From the NCBI GenBank assembly GCA_030141605.1, contig JAQGDQ010000278.1, forward strand, positions 1-62,000: a stretch of DNA of 62,000 bases, given 5' to 3'. This DNA comes from Tubiluchus corallicola (Eukaryota > Priapulida > Priapulimorpha > Priapulimorphida > Tubiluchidae). Each line of letters begins with the position of its first letter. Position 1 is the first letter of the stretch. Of the stretch, positions 41,025 through 53,092 are shown in pieces. Position numbers and translations under genes: made by a program. Under the pieces are notes generated by a model, which was not told where the DNA came from, made no database searches, and worked only from the letters and a program-made list of their open reading frames with translations.

Positions 41025-42521
41025 ACTACGTCTGTCGGCACAGAAAAAATCCAAACGCCAGCGTATGTTTGAAAGCGCCGTTAAAAAACTACTATCCCTT
41101 ATGTGACCTTGTCCTTTCACGTTAACGGGGCTCTGTAGAAATACACTTCGACACACTGAAAGTTGAAATTTAACTTAGCAGCAAAGCTTACTTGATGTGC
41201 ATGAATGTGGTGAGACCGGAACATAGCTCTTTAACAAAGATATTCCTCTTTCGTCTAATCAATAGATCTGTATGAACAATAGCGTGTTAATGCAGACACA
41301 GTAATTAAAGGTAATAATTAACCTTTCTGCCTACATTTCATGAAACATATTTAGCCTCGGTAGAAGTTACTGAGCAATTCTCTAACATTTTTGCAATAAC
41401 AATTACTGTTTTAGTGTTACTTTTGAAACTCACAGAAGCCATACTAACTGAGCCCACAATTTTTCAATCGTGCTTTAGTTACAGTACAAGCTTTTGTGCA
41501 GATAAATAAAATAATTGTAATTTCAGTGATCATCCATATCTAGTACTGTCTACTACTCAACCACAAAGTCAAAGAAACTGCATTAGTTTTCAGTTTCAGC
41601 TAGTATCTCAGTCCAGCGATGGGTTATCACTTTCTCGTTTATCCGCAAGCGAATTTTATGTGAAATCACTGAAAGGTGAACATCCGCCTATCCGCAAGTC
41701 GGTAAAAATGTAGGAAAAAGTAGACTTGCTATGTGTTAAAATTGCTTTAGTTAAAAACGTTTTTGTATGAAGCTAGGAGTTATAGTCACTAATCAATGAT
41801 AAATTATTACCCAGCTTTGAAGGCAAAAGAGTTTTGCGCAAAATCCTCAATTTAGGCATTAATAATCCGCAATCCGTATATCCGTTAATGCTAATGTTGT
41901 TTGTTAAATGAGCGACGGTGAATAAATCTTATTTTTGTCTTTGAAATCCTCAAAAAAGTTGCGATTTGCGAATAATGATATATGTATCATTGCATACGTA
42001 TATAGTTTATTGAAGTACGTGTGTACAAAGTTCTGATTTGAGCTTAACATTAAAAATGATTTCAGCGCTGCTTTAAGATCTACATTTATTTCCGAGGGCT
42101 AAAAAGAAGACAGAATTAGATATGTATTCAATAAACAAAAAATGGCGAGATTGATGGCGCAACGAGAGTGCTATCTACATTCCGTACATTAAAAATTCAT
42201 ACCAATTCCCACGTTATAATTACTTCGACTTCCACGTTATAATTACGTCAGGTTACGAGTCTCGTGAATGGATCATAAAATTTGCAGAACCACAGCCTTG
42301 CTTATAAGGGGCTTATATCTTATTCTGTTTGCACTCAATAACTAGTGTATTATGCATAAAATGTATGATATTGAGGAATTAAGGCCAACGAATTTCCCCG
42401 ATTGTAACAGCATCAAGCAACGTGCAGATAAAATATTCGTTGAAAAAGAGAAATTTACAAAAAATTAAAAAATACAAGTAAAAGTTAGACAAGTGGCGTA
42501 CAAGTAAAAAATACGACTAAG
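41025..42521. other. region upstream of CFAP69 start
   Basis: Would contain the CFAP69 5' UTR and promoter if the proposed start is right. No TATA box placed. ATCCGC-rich sequence at 41640-41700 and 41865-41885 suggests a decayed hAT-type element starting CAGCGATGGG at 41614; its other end was not found. Confidence 0.3.
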
Positions 42522-42695
42522 GTTTACAATTCCCACACACATGGAATTAGTTCGTGAAGTGGATTTGCGTTAAGTTTTAGGGTTAAGGTGAGGGTTGGGG
42601 ATGAGGTTGGAGATTGGGTTAGAGGTATGGTACTTAAATTGTGTTATGGTTAGAGTTATGGTTAAGGTGTTTAAACTATGTGGGGAATTGTAAAC
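42522..42695. mobile_element. telomere-like MITE, copy 2 (opposite orientation)
   Basis: 174 bp from GTTTACAATTCCCACACAC to CATGTGGGGAATTGTAAAC-type end. Next to the left end it shares AGTTCGTGAAGTGGATT with the inverted right end of copy 1. The interior is TTAGGG-like but strongly degenerate. Confidence 0.75.
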
Positions 42696-44137
42696 TTCTT
42701 CAAAAATACAAATTATACATTCTTCACATAAAAGCATTATACACATAAAATTAACCAATGGCTTTTACAACTGATATTCTATTCAACAGAAAACGTTAAA
42801 AACTTATTGAAATCTTTACTATTGAGCAGTGCAGCAGCTAATGGTACAAAACTGTTTTTACATCTACTTGTTTTGAATTTTGGCAGCATGAAGTGGCAGC
42901 TCTTCTACAAGTATACACACATATACGTATTCAGGTTAATATAGTTTAATAATGTATTTGATACAATCCTTTGTACGTCTTCATTCAGTCATTCTTATTA
43001 TTCACGTTCGAGATTTAGTACATTAAGACACTTTAAACAGACATTTCCTTTAGCAGATAATTTAAAATTAAACAAGTGACAGTTGTGTTCAAGTATGTTA
43101 AGAAGTAAGAGTACTAGAATAATAAACAAGTCCGCCTATAGTCAGTTTTTTTTAGTTTTTGTTAACTTTTATGAGTAGTTTGTATGTACAAAGTGACTGT
43201 TAAATTGTTCTACTAGTATGGTACATAAATTTAATAGATTAGTAATATTATCTCCCTCCTCTAGCTTAGTTTAGACATCTTGCGATCCCTTTAACGCCCA
43301 ACTAATGTCACCTTCCCCAGGAATAACTTTGACTCGTGGCACCCTTCTGTGAACAGCTATTAAGGTTTAATACGACACCCCATCTTACTCTCATAATGAC
43401 GTAAAGCTTTTTTATTAAATGCCCATCGCTTCATCAAGCAATGTTTCAAGCTCGAAAGTCACGTACAATCAAGTCAATTAACCTAAATGCGAAATCAGGC
43501 TGAAATAAGAAATTAGACTAGTTACATTGCATGATATGATTTTGTTCTGTTCCGTTCATATTGAACTGCTGGTGGCTCCTCGCCACCCGGGGGTGGTTCG
43601 GGCATACAGGTACGGAAGCGGAGCAGCCTAATATTGACTTCCACATAACCACAATTAAACAAGACTGAAATAAATAACGCTGAAGATTTAACTGGAAAGA
43701 GATCTAAATATTACACGGCCTAAAGGTAACTATCGCAAGATTTTAAACAAACTAAAGAAAACAGAACAAAGAAATAAAGTGGATAGACTGATACCTAACT
43801 TGCCATATAGCGGGTAGTAGGAGAGCGCTAAGCCTGACGGAAGAAACACAAGCACAAGAACCACCAACTCTGAACGAACCCGATTACCACTGAAGCTCCA
43901 AAGTACAGAATGTTTCCACCCTCCTTTTATAACCTTCCCCAAAATAGTGTACATGTCAGAGATAGAGACAAAATAAAACCTGACTGGTTGAAAGCAAAAA
44001 GGTGTGAAGATTTAGTCAATAAGAACCGAAATATTTGTAAAAGAATAATTTAGAAGACTTAGGTTTGAACTACTGGTACTTTTAGGGGTGACATGCAACA
44101 CTAGTTTGGTAAGCATGCATGAATAAGGGTAAACGTT
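42696..44137. other. intergenic, no gene recognised
   Basis: AT-rich to 43550, then a GC-richer patch (CTCCTCGCCACCCGGGGGTG at 43577) that may belong to a retroelement. The minus-strand frame 43730-43954 is hydrophobic and unrecognised. Confidence 0.3.
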
Positions 44138-44509
44138 GTGCAGAGCGGGCCGCCCAAGCGCCTGCGCTACACTACTTTCAAGAACTCATCCACGCAGGAC
44201 CTACTCTTTACATTCCTCAGTTATCTTACTGTAGTATCTATTTTAATGTTAATCCTACCTGGATCCCTTAAGCTTAGCGTCAGTTATTCTAGTATATCAG
44301 TGTCTGTGGGCGAGTTGAATTTTTTCATAGCATTCATTGGCCAGCTGATGTTTGGAAGCTTGGATACTAGCCTAGGTAGTTCGTCTGGTTGTCTTGGACG
44401 CTTCGAGATTCGTAGCTTATCGATTCATGGTTTAATAAACCAGCTAAAACTTAACAAAATTACCCCATTCGTAACTGTTAAACAGTGGCAGGACAATGCG
44501 CTAGTTTAA
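44138..44509 (+). CDS. hypothetical ORF, 123 codons, within GC-balanced segment
   Basis: Starts MQSGPPKRLRYTTFKNSSTQ, followed by a hydrophobic stretch (LLFTFLSYLTVVSILMLIL) that could span a membrane, then a Ser-rich and a hydrophobic part. It lies 0.3 kb beyond the end of the retrotransposon remnant on the opposite strand, in DNA richer in GC than its surroundings (43560-44520). More likely transposon DNA than a host gene. Confidence 0.2.
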   Translation: MQSGPPKRLRYTTFKNSSTQDLLFTFLSYLTVVSILMLILPGSLKLSVSYSSISVSVGELNFFIAFIGQLMFGSLDTSLGSSSGCLGRFEIRSLSIHGLINQLKLNKITPFVTVKQWQDNALV

Positions 44510-44840
44510 CCTAACCTAGTTTAACCTAATCTATTGCCTAATTCAAATTACGAGGGTAATTGCTTAAGATCTTCCTATAATAATATACAGTAAAACAAAT
44601 TTAATATAATACACTTTATTACAAAATTTAAAAGACACAAAGTCCCAGATAGGAGCGTACAATTGATGATACTCCTCCGGGAGTTAACACACATTAAATA
44701 CACATTAACTTATACATTACAGGTTTTACATAAACACTTAAATGACAAACACTAGCATACTGTGAGATCAAAACGGTAAAAGTTGTAAATAAATTTATGA
44801 TAAAAATAATTAAATCTATTTCAAATTTAGGTATTAAAAT

Positions 44841-45188
44841 TTATACAGATACAGAATATTCTTGTGTACCAGGCACAGACTTTAAAGATGGAACTTGCCA
44901 ATCTGGTGGGAATTTAGAATAGAAAATTGCATATGATGAGATGATAGCAAGTTTTATTAAGTCTTTTCGCATTTCAGAATGTTTTCCTTTGTAATGACAC
45001 CGCTTGAAAAGTATTTTAAGCATATTGTAATTGTCGGCAGAAATAAAACAGCGCCTGCCGATCTCATATGGAACACACAATACCTGAAAATTTTGTTTTT
45101 CAAGATCTGATATTAAGGTTGCATATCTCTTTGTTTTATGATCTCTAGCTTCATGAATATTTTCTGTTATATCGAATGGAACGGTAGC
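44841..45188 (-). pseudogene. non-LTR retrotransposon 3' end with restriction-like endonuclease domain, 5'-truncated
   Basis: Open frame of 115 codons on the minus strand starting ATVPFDITENIHEARDHKTK and continuing RYATLISDLEKQNFQVLCVP and YEIGRRCF to a TAA. The VPFD..I..A...K..KY..L pattern is typical of the C-terminal restriction-like nuclease of R2/NeSL-like and related non-LTR elements in invertebrates. Just upstream, LIIAEL is in another frame, so a single-base loss near 45186 breaks the ORF. The polymerase domain is absent, a usual outcome of incomplete reverse transcription. The ATG-initiated part starts at 45080. Confidence 0.6.
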
Positions 45189-45439
45189 TCAGCTATTATT
45201 AAGAAGCGAGATTCTGGAAAAAAATCGCTACGTCAGAGATTTTTGTTGTTTGTACCCATTCGGGATTAATAGTGCCCTGTTGAGGTGGTGAATAGTGAAT
45301 TGGTGAATCAGCGTACAAAATGGATGGTTCGTTGGTTGAATTAAGATTTGATTGTACAGACTTAACAATGTGATTTAGAATATAGTAAACAGACTAGAAT
45401 TCCTAGACCTAGACGATAATCAAGCAGCATAATTAACTA

Positions 45440-45656
45440 ACTAGATAGCTAGCCAGGCAGTCAGTCAGCCAGTTAACCAACCATCCAACCAACAAATCAC
45501 CCAGCAAACCAAAAAAAAACAACCAACCATCAACCAACCAACTAATCAACCAACCAATCAACAAACCAACCAACCAAAAACAAACCAAACAAATAACTAA
45601 CCACCATCCAACCAACCAAACAAATAAAAAAACAAATCAATTAACCAAACAACCAA
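45440..45656. repeat. degenerate CCAA/ACCAA low-complexity tract
   Basis: Over 200 bp of CAACCAACCA-type repeat, nearly free of G on the + strand after about 45475. The minus-strand frame 45433-45615 (Gly/Trp/Leu-rich) is an artefact. Confidence 0.9.
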
Positions 45657-45966
45657 CTTCTATTTTATTACTTTTCAGGTTTTTTGTTGCTGCTAGATAG
45701 ACAGAAGACGCTCAGGTGCTTTTATCATGTTTTATTTGCAACAGACAACAGATGACCGCGTTGAACTATTTTTCATTGGGGAAACGCACGAAGAATGAAA
45801 AGTCGACATTTCGACATCCTTAATCGCAATACTGAATATAAAGGGACGTCAATTTATCATTCTCTGAAGTCGGAGAGCTAGGAGTTGAGAGTCGCGTACG
45901 CTGACGTTAGATATTCTATTGTGAAGCTGTGAAAACTAGAGAAACGAAAATAGCATTACAAGTAAC

Positions 45967-46351
45967 CAGCCCCGGATTATGACCTTTTGAGATCCCTTGG
46001 CTCATGAAATTATGGAGTCCCCTTATGTGAAGCCACCTTCTAACTCACCCGCACCTGTCTTGAATATTTTTACATGTGTTATATTTTAGTGGCATTTACA
46101 TAACTCGAAGTAAACTTATTGCAAATTCTTTAAACAAGCTAGAACATCTATCTTTTGCTTTGTCAATAAAAATATTCATTAAGAAATACCACTATTTTAC
46201 TATTTATTGCAAATCAAATTAGCACGTATTTCAACACAACCTTAGTGAAAAAACAATTTTTTTACCAAATGTTACCAAAGCCTGAGGGCCCACAAAGCTT
46301 GAGGGCCCCTAGGCTGCACCCTGTGTTAGCCTATAAGATAATCCGGCCCTG
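45967..46351. mobile_element. hAT-like MITE, copy 2, perfect 8 bp target duplication
   Basis: 385 bp. The ends CAGCCCCGGATTAT and CAGGGCCGGATTAT (inverted) sit between perfect CAAGTAAC duplications at 45959-45966 and 46352-46359. Opposite orientation to the copy at 35968-36330. Confidence 0.88.
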
Positions 46352-46359
46352 CAAGTAAC

Positions 46360-47650
46360 AGTAATTTTTGTGCAGCCATCTTGCAAAGTACGCTTATTCT
46401 CTCGCAATGCCATGGACCATTATGGAAATGTTGTGTATACAATTTAATGTCCTGTGTGTAAAAAATAAATTCTATTCTATCCCATTAAATTAAATTTAAA
46501 AAACTGTTATTATAAACATATTTACTTTTATATTTCGTAGATGTGTTTGTTATACAGTATGTTGATCAGACATCTACTAATACATGTGACAAAGTAGCAT
46601 TAGTTTAACAGTAAAAAAATTTCAAACTGTTATCACGTGAGAAATGCAAGCATCAAATATCTTACTACTACATGATGTACAGTCCGCCTCTGGACATAAG
46701 AATGTGCCCAGTAAATATTATTTAATGAACTTATATCGCCCATGTGACCATGTCACTTAAGTGTGAGAATTAAGCTATTATAACTCCTGCCCAGTAGACG
46801 GATTATAGCTCTGAACGTCAACAAACCCAACTAGTAAATTCTACTCCTGGAGGCATTAAATTCTAGCACTTCTTCTTATGTTAATTACCTCTGTTTTACG
46901 CAACTGATGTTAATTGTGGTTACGACTCTGATTTAACATGTTAACAGTGTTAGCTTATACGTGATTCTTCAAACCACTGAAGCTTACCAAAGTATAAGCC
47001 CCTGGCGGATATTACATTCTCTGGTAGTATCACATTGAGGGTCAGTTACACCTCTCCGTTAGACACGATCCAAGAAGCGTTTTTCGAAGTTTTCCTGGAG
47101 CTCGTAAGGATTCCTACTTGGTTTCTGACGAGAGAAAATTTTGTCTTTTCTCTTGTCCTGGGACATCTTCTGACGAACAGAATTACAATAATATAGAGAG
47201 CTCAGAGTTAGTTTCAAGTGTGTAGTTATCGTCACTTGGTTACATCTGGATTGTCATTTTTTATTTCTCTTATAATGTTTTAATTTTGCAATTGTTGTCG
47301 TAATTGCAACATGTTTTTTCATCAAATTAAAGAACTGTTGCTAAAGTAAACTCTACACTACCTGCTACATGAGCGGGATTCGGTACACAGCACAAACACT
47401 TATCGCAAAAAAAGGACAAACATTAAAACCGATCATATTTATGAAGGCCAGTCCATATATAATACTAAGCAGTGCCGAATAAAATAACATTGTAGAGTAT
47501 TTTTCAGCAAAAGTAGTGCTGGCAAGCCACTGGCATAGCAGTGTCTAGTTTTTTGCTGAATTACTGCTGAATTTGCTGTCTTGAGCGCGGATTACTTTTA
47601 TTTTAAAATTCTGACTGCCCGGTATCCACAATTATACGTGATTGGCATAT
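46360..47650. other. intergenic, no gene recognised
   Basis: Contains AAAAAATAAATTCTATTCTA at about 46459, resembling a retroposon end with a TTCTA tail. Otherwise unremarkable. Confidence 0.35.
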
Positions 47651-47716
47651 GATGATGACGACGACGATGATGATGAGGATGACGACGAAGACGACGACGA
47701 CGACGACGACGACGAC

Positions 47717-47754
<38 letters not shown>
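47651..47754. repeat. GAT/GAC trinucleotide array
   Basis: About 34 units of GAT and GAC with separate blocks (GAC at 47690-47717, GAT at 47718-47752). Confidence 0.95.
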
Positions 47755-47838
47755 GTATTTTGTACACTGATATGTTCTGAGCAGGGGTTATAATGATACA
47801 TTCTACAATGGGTTTGCTGCTATATCGCAACAAAACCA

Positions 47839-47931
47839 TTAGGGCTTGGATTAGGGTTAGCGTTAGGGTTAGGGTAGGGTTGGGTTTGGGTTAAGATTAG
47901 GGTATTTAAATTGTGTGAGGGAATTGTTAAC
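47839..47931. mobile_element. telomere-like MITE, copy 3 (one end only)
   Basis: TTAGGG-like units followed by GGTATTTAAATTGTGTGAGG and GAATTGTTAAC, the same terminus as copies 1 and 2. The other terminus is missing or too diverged. Confidence 0.65.
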
Positions 47932-49667
47932 TTTTTCTAACCATCGTAGTCTCATAACTAATAGAGTTTTTTCAATCATTTTACATGTTGTAATCCTGTT
48001 AATTGTCTGATACGAAAAAATGCTTTCATTTTTGCCACTTTTATGCGTTTCACATCACATTGGCATTCACAGAAATTCGAAACTACATATTTGTCTCGAT
48101 TCTGCAAATTATATGTAAATAATCTCATAAACCGGCGTGACTGTAACACGGAATTCAATCGGATGAGAAATTTTCTTATTGGATTTCATTTTTACTCTGA
48201 CTCGGGATTATCAGATCGAATACAAGCCGCTGCGTCAAATACATCCAGTTTATGCACTTCTACTGGGAGTGCGCGAAGCACAATCAAAATTTTTACACGG
48301 CGGTGTATAATAAAATCAAAGTACTGTTAGCTGTGGAGTTTTTAATGCAACGTGAATTCACTGTTGATATTCCGTGTATCGTGTATAAGAGAGTTAACAG
48401 GAGTTAACAGTTGAAGTTAACTATGGGCTTAGGCACTTAAACAGTTTCAACTATGGGCTTGGGCACTGCCAATTTCATTTATTGTAAACATTTAGGTTGC
48501 AATATTCCAAAATTAAAGAACGCTATTTGATTTTCTAGTCCAAAGCGAAGTACAATGATAAGCAGTTCCCTGTACGCCAAAATCCCACAGGCAGTTCAGA
48601 TGTCTCTGCTTGCCTCCTTTTTAAGAATGAGTGTGAGTGTTCGCCTTACCCTTTTTTATAAATCAGCCACTAGTTTCACTAAACTAGAAAGTACGCAAAA
48701 AATAGGAGAATGATTTCCAGTCGAGTCTGATTTAGCAGAAATAAGGAAACATCATGCTGTGACGTATCTCACAGAAACAAACTTGATTAGAAAACTGAGA
48801 TAGTGCTGAGGTTGTAGGAAACATCAATAACACTATAATATCAAAAAGAAGCTAAAATGAACAAATCTTCCGGCTTGATTTTAGGAACTAGAACTAGGAG
48901 ATTACATACCTAATTTTTAACGTAACACAATTCAGAATCCTGCAAGCTGGAATCCAGCATTAAACAGCAAGTAAATGAGATAGTTGTGGCAGGACCGGTA
49001 TACGATTCTTTATCAAGGCTATGCCTCTATATTCTGAACATATATGAAACCTCCCGTAGTGAGTACCGAGCCAGTACAGACATCGACTCAGTGACAAGCT
49101 TCTTAACACGGTCACTAAGACGACACCGAGACTGCATCTCCCTTCATAATAAATGATTTATAATGGTTTTAACTGCAATCACTACAGTCACAACGACAGA
49201 AAATTGCACAATATGTTCCTCTTGTTATATGTTTCTTTTTTGCTTTTTCACAAAGCTTTAGTATAAATAATTAGTATATTTAGTTCTGTGAACAAAATTC
49301 GTTTTAAAAAAAAGAACGCATGAAATGTAGATGACTCTGTCACAAGAAACGATTAAACTTTACTTTCAGCGATGTCCTTTATCTTGTTCGAAAACGGGCG
49401 CAAAACTGAGTAGCAACACGGTTTTACTACTTGCAAACATTTCAAAACGACGTAGTTGTTGATTTCGTCGTTAATTTTTATACTTGTATGTCAAGTCGCA
49501 CGCGCAGTATGGCTTGATTTAATAACTACGTGGATAATGCTACTTTGCAAATTTTTAAAACACTGATAGTTACTAACCCTAGTATTTAGTCAGCGTCTTT
49601 CAGAAGAAGCTTTATAGTTAGTTTTTACTTACATGAGTTATCGCAAAGCATATACGTAAGTTAAGAC
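47932..49667. other. intergenic, no gene recognised
   Basis: A 95-codon frame at 48043-48330 has no recognised relatives. Short duplications GTTAACAG and CAACTATGGGCTTRGGCACT lie at 48393-48470. Confidence 0.35.
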
Positions 49668-49834
49668 AGGATAGGATAGGATAGGATAGGATAGGATAGG
49701 ATAGGATAGGATAGCATAGCATAGGATAGGATAGGATAGGATAGCATAGGATAGGATAGGATAGGATAGGATAGGATAGGATAGGATAGGATAGGATAGG
49801 ATAGGATAGGATAGGATAGGATAGGATAGGATAG
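49668..49834. repeat. pentanucleotide array AGGAT/ATAGG
   Basis: About 33 units of ATAGG with three ATAGC variants near 49711-49745. It directly adjoins the retroposon end at 49835. Confidence 0.95.
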
Positions 49835-49910
49835 ATTTATTGCGTCCGTCTTGTTGAATGTTTTCAATGAACGGGGAAACAGATCCAAGATATCTATCAT
49901 AGATTCCTGT
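49835..49910 (-). mobile_element. 3' end of a retroposon with pentanucleotide tail
   Basis: On the minus strand, non-coding sequence leads to ACGCAATAAAT and then directly into the CTATC array 49668-49834. An AATAAA hexamer followed by a short tandem tail is the typical 3' end of several non-LTR families. Confidence 0.45.
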
Positions 49911-51540
49911 TAAAATAGACTACTATTTAAATGTTTAAAACTTTTTTCAAGCGACGTTAAAATCACTAAGTGTATTCAATGAAATTTCAGGTAGACTGAA
50001 TACGTTATCCACATTATTGAACATGAATGAGTTACTTCACGGGATGGCTTTCTCAATCCTCACTTTACACCTCTTTTCATTCGCACGGTGAAATTCAAAT
50101 AAAAACATCTATTAGTTACAGGATAAGATGCTTCTTGCATTATAAGAGAGCAGACATTTTATTTGCTGTGAGTTTCCGTTCGTTATTTATTCATGTGGGT
50201 TCTCTGAAGGCTGTAATGTTAGCCGGGTAATTTTTTCCTGTCATTACGGACAGTGTTTATATCGTGCGGACATGTGAATACAGGCAGAACAACATTTAGG
50301 AGAAAAACTATACTTTTTCTGCAGCGACAGGGAAATCTCTGGTCTAACGTATAGTCCTCGTAATGGAATGAACAGAATTTGAGGAGTTTGAAGGCTGGTC
50401 CTTGCCGGGGCAATAAGTAAAATCTGGGGCATATGTTTACAGATTCTGCAGTCATTCAGAAGCCGTACTGAGGTTCAGTCATTATACCTTCATACTCCAT
50501 CGATTTATAATCCGAAAATGCTTGAAAACAGAAGTGAATTTTTTTAAAGCTCATTGGGATAACTGAGAGTATAATTTATCTAACTTATTACCAGTTTAAT
50601 CTCCTAATTGCTTTTCGATTTTCAATTAAATTTTAAAGGCGTTTTTTACCAAAAAAATTTACTAGAAAATGTCCATAAAAATTAGCATTGAAATGTCTCT
50701 TGTTTTTTTCAGCGGATCTCCCGCTTAGTACACGAAAACGTCTTTGCGATGACGAAAAAATCAATAATTAAAGTTAATTACTTGTATTAGATTTGTCTAT
50801 AGAGCTGAACCTTGAAAATGTAGTTGTCTCTGTTAATAACCAGTTTAATAATATGTTTACTTCAAGCTATGTAAATGACGCTATGATACATCACGAGTAA
50901 AAAACCTAGGAACAGCGAAACGTTATAATGTGTTTGTTAAGATATGGTATCAAATAATAGTGGTATTTGACACTACATCAGTAATACTATATCACTCTTG
51001 CTACAGTTTCTGTGGTTTCGCCCAGCTTTTTGGTATATTTGTTTCCTAACTTGGCTAAAAATTATTTTGTTGTCCTTTAAGTGATACGTCGGTTATCTTG
51101 AAGGTTGGTAATTTACAACATGTAAACGGTTTAAAAACGTTTTTATGCCAAACGTAATCAATTTAAAGATTGATGAAGAAAAGCTCAACATGAAGGATAA
51201 CGTCACATATTATAAATAGAGAAGTCGTGGCGACATGCTTGCTTTTTTCGACTACAGCTGAATCGATGTAGGCATATTTATTATTGAATAGATCGTTGAG
51301 AATGACATTCTCCACAGAAGCGGGATAATTGATTCTGTCAAAAGCCATCCAGATACTGACCCACTTAACTGTACACAGGCTGCAAAATGAATAAAAATGG
51401 TGTAATTATTATGAGACGATCAGCAGAAGTCCCTTGTAATCTTGTAATCTTTTTTTACTAATGTATGTTCTATACCGATCGCACTAGCCTGCGTTGTCCA
51501 TGTAATTATACGCAGCACCAATGACAAAAAACGCATCAAA
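49911..51540. other. intergenic, no gene recognised
   Basis: Two overlapping minus-strand frames at 50219-50455 are open but unrecognised. They may belong to the retroposon ending at 49835. Confidence 0.3.
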
Positions 51541-51634
51541 AAGGGACAGAATAGGAGAGCACAGCACAGGCAGGACAGGACAAGGCAGGGCAAAACAGGT
51601 CAGGACAGAACAGAGCACAGCAGAGCAGAGAGCA
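51541..51634. repeat. degenerate ACAGG/GGACA purine-rich tract
   Basis: About 94 bp of variable 5-mers (AGGAC, ACAGG, AGAGC), nearly free of T. Confidence 0.8.
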
Positions 51635-51931
51635 GTTTACGCTAGGCCTGACAGAGACCTCCGAAACAAACGAATTATTGTTATGTAGAGAAGCTTTTAT
51701 CGAAAATGAAAAGGATGTATGGACATGTTTTTGAGTCCCCCTTTCTTAGAAATAAGCTGTTACTTTTGAATAAGCAATCGATTTGTGGTTTGCCCAGAAT
51801 AAAACATAAAAAAACATAAAACGCCCTGTTCTAACTTGCGGAAGATTTAGAATTGATAGAACCCGTCTTAAAGAAATAATAACAAGTTTAAAATGATCGA
51901 AACTTCGAAACTTGAAAGACGTAAGATAAGG

Positions 51932-52005
51932 AAAGTTGGAACGCTTTGATTTGAACCAGGGTTCTTTTGTTTAAAGACAGACATCTTAAGTCACTAGATC
52001 GATTG
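51932..52005 (-). mobile_element. tRNA-like retroposon head, minus strand (probable SINE)
   Basis: On the minus strand TCTAGTGACTTAAGATG is followed by CCCTGGTTCAAATCAAAGCG, with a good B box. No complete cloverleaf. Confidence 0.35.
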
Positions 52006-53013
52006 ATGACTGTCGTTAATTAATTAAGTAAATGTGTAAAGTGGACTTGTAACATTATAAGTTACACATAACCTCACTAACCTGCTTTACCAAGGTAATA
52101 GAAACTACAGACGCCCAGGCTATTGCGGGCCCATCTGTTCGTTACAGACTTTGTTACTGTAATTGAATAAAATGATCAAAACGCGGACCTACTCATCGAT
52201 TGCAATGCAAATTGTGTTATCAACAGGCAAATAGGCATCATAAAACACGTATCATCAGTAAACAGACGGGCATATCATGGACGAACACGTATAAATTACT
52301 TTCTCACAGTTTCAACGGGTTTAATGCAGTAAAATCACCTACAGATAGCGATAACGGTTAATGTTTTTATCAGGAAATATTTTTGTGCAGATTTCTTTTT
52401 AGTATGAATGTCCAGATTACCATTTGTGTCGCGCGCGTCGTTCAGATTTGCAACCTCCCTGGCTCGAAGATGCTGCAAGTGATGACTGTCATTATTCCAC
52501 ACACTAGCCGACGGTTGGTAATAGTCTGCATACAAATTCGAGAAATTTTATATGATAATCACATAGGAGTTGCAAGCCACCCGGTCAGAGTGAGGCATAC
52601 ACTCTGTGTGCAAACAGCGAATGTTTTTTTTTGTTAATATTTTAGGGGTCAAATTTTGCTTAACGCTCGTCAATGTGACACATCACGCTGGTCATAATAA
52701 AAGATGATGTCATTATATTTCATGATTATAATTAATTATGGTATCTATCTGATTTTGTATCTGATGTTTATACACTTTATCTTTTTTTAATAAGCATTTA
52801 TACCCACTGATTCTCTTGTCACTTCTCTAATATGGGTCAGCTGGTAACTTGCTGTTTGGGGATTCTGGCATGATAGGGAAGGCCTAATGATGTTCATACG
52901 CTTTTTATGTTCTTCATATGCTTTTATATTTTTTTATTGTACTTTTGTGCTTAAATTAGTACTAGATTAGTTGGTGTGTAGTTATTAAGACCGAACTAAA
53001 AACTACCTTGATC

Positions 53014-53092
53014 ACAAGTGGCTGTGAGGTCTATAGTCATGCTTTTGGTACGGACTTTTACTGTAAGAGCTGTGGTTCAAATCCGGGCCAAT
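53014..53092 (+). mobile_element. tRNA-like retroposon head (probable SINE)
   Basis: TGGCTGTGAGG (A-box-like) and, 45 nt later, GTGGTTCAAATCCGGGCC with a perfect B box. No acceptor-stem pairing, so not a functional tRNA. Confidence 0.4.

Noticed and set aside
40589-41100. Plus-strand two-exon gene end (NPFVAYLSGAICLL joined to QNDIPCRKIAILRL), with good GTGAGC and TTTACAG sites
   Set aside because: No upstream exons or recognisable family, and the second piece overlaps the proposed CFAP69 start exon on the other strand. It remains a weak alternative.
41614-43430. Possible hAT element from CAGCGATGGG to CCCATCGCT
   Set aside because: The two ends lack matching flanking duplications and the spacing is large; the ends are probably unrelated.
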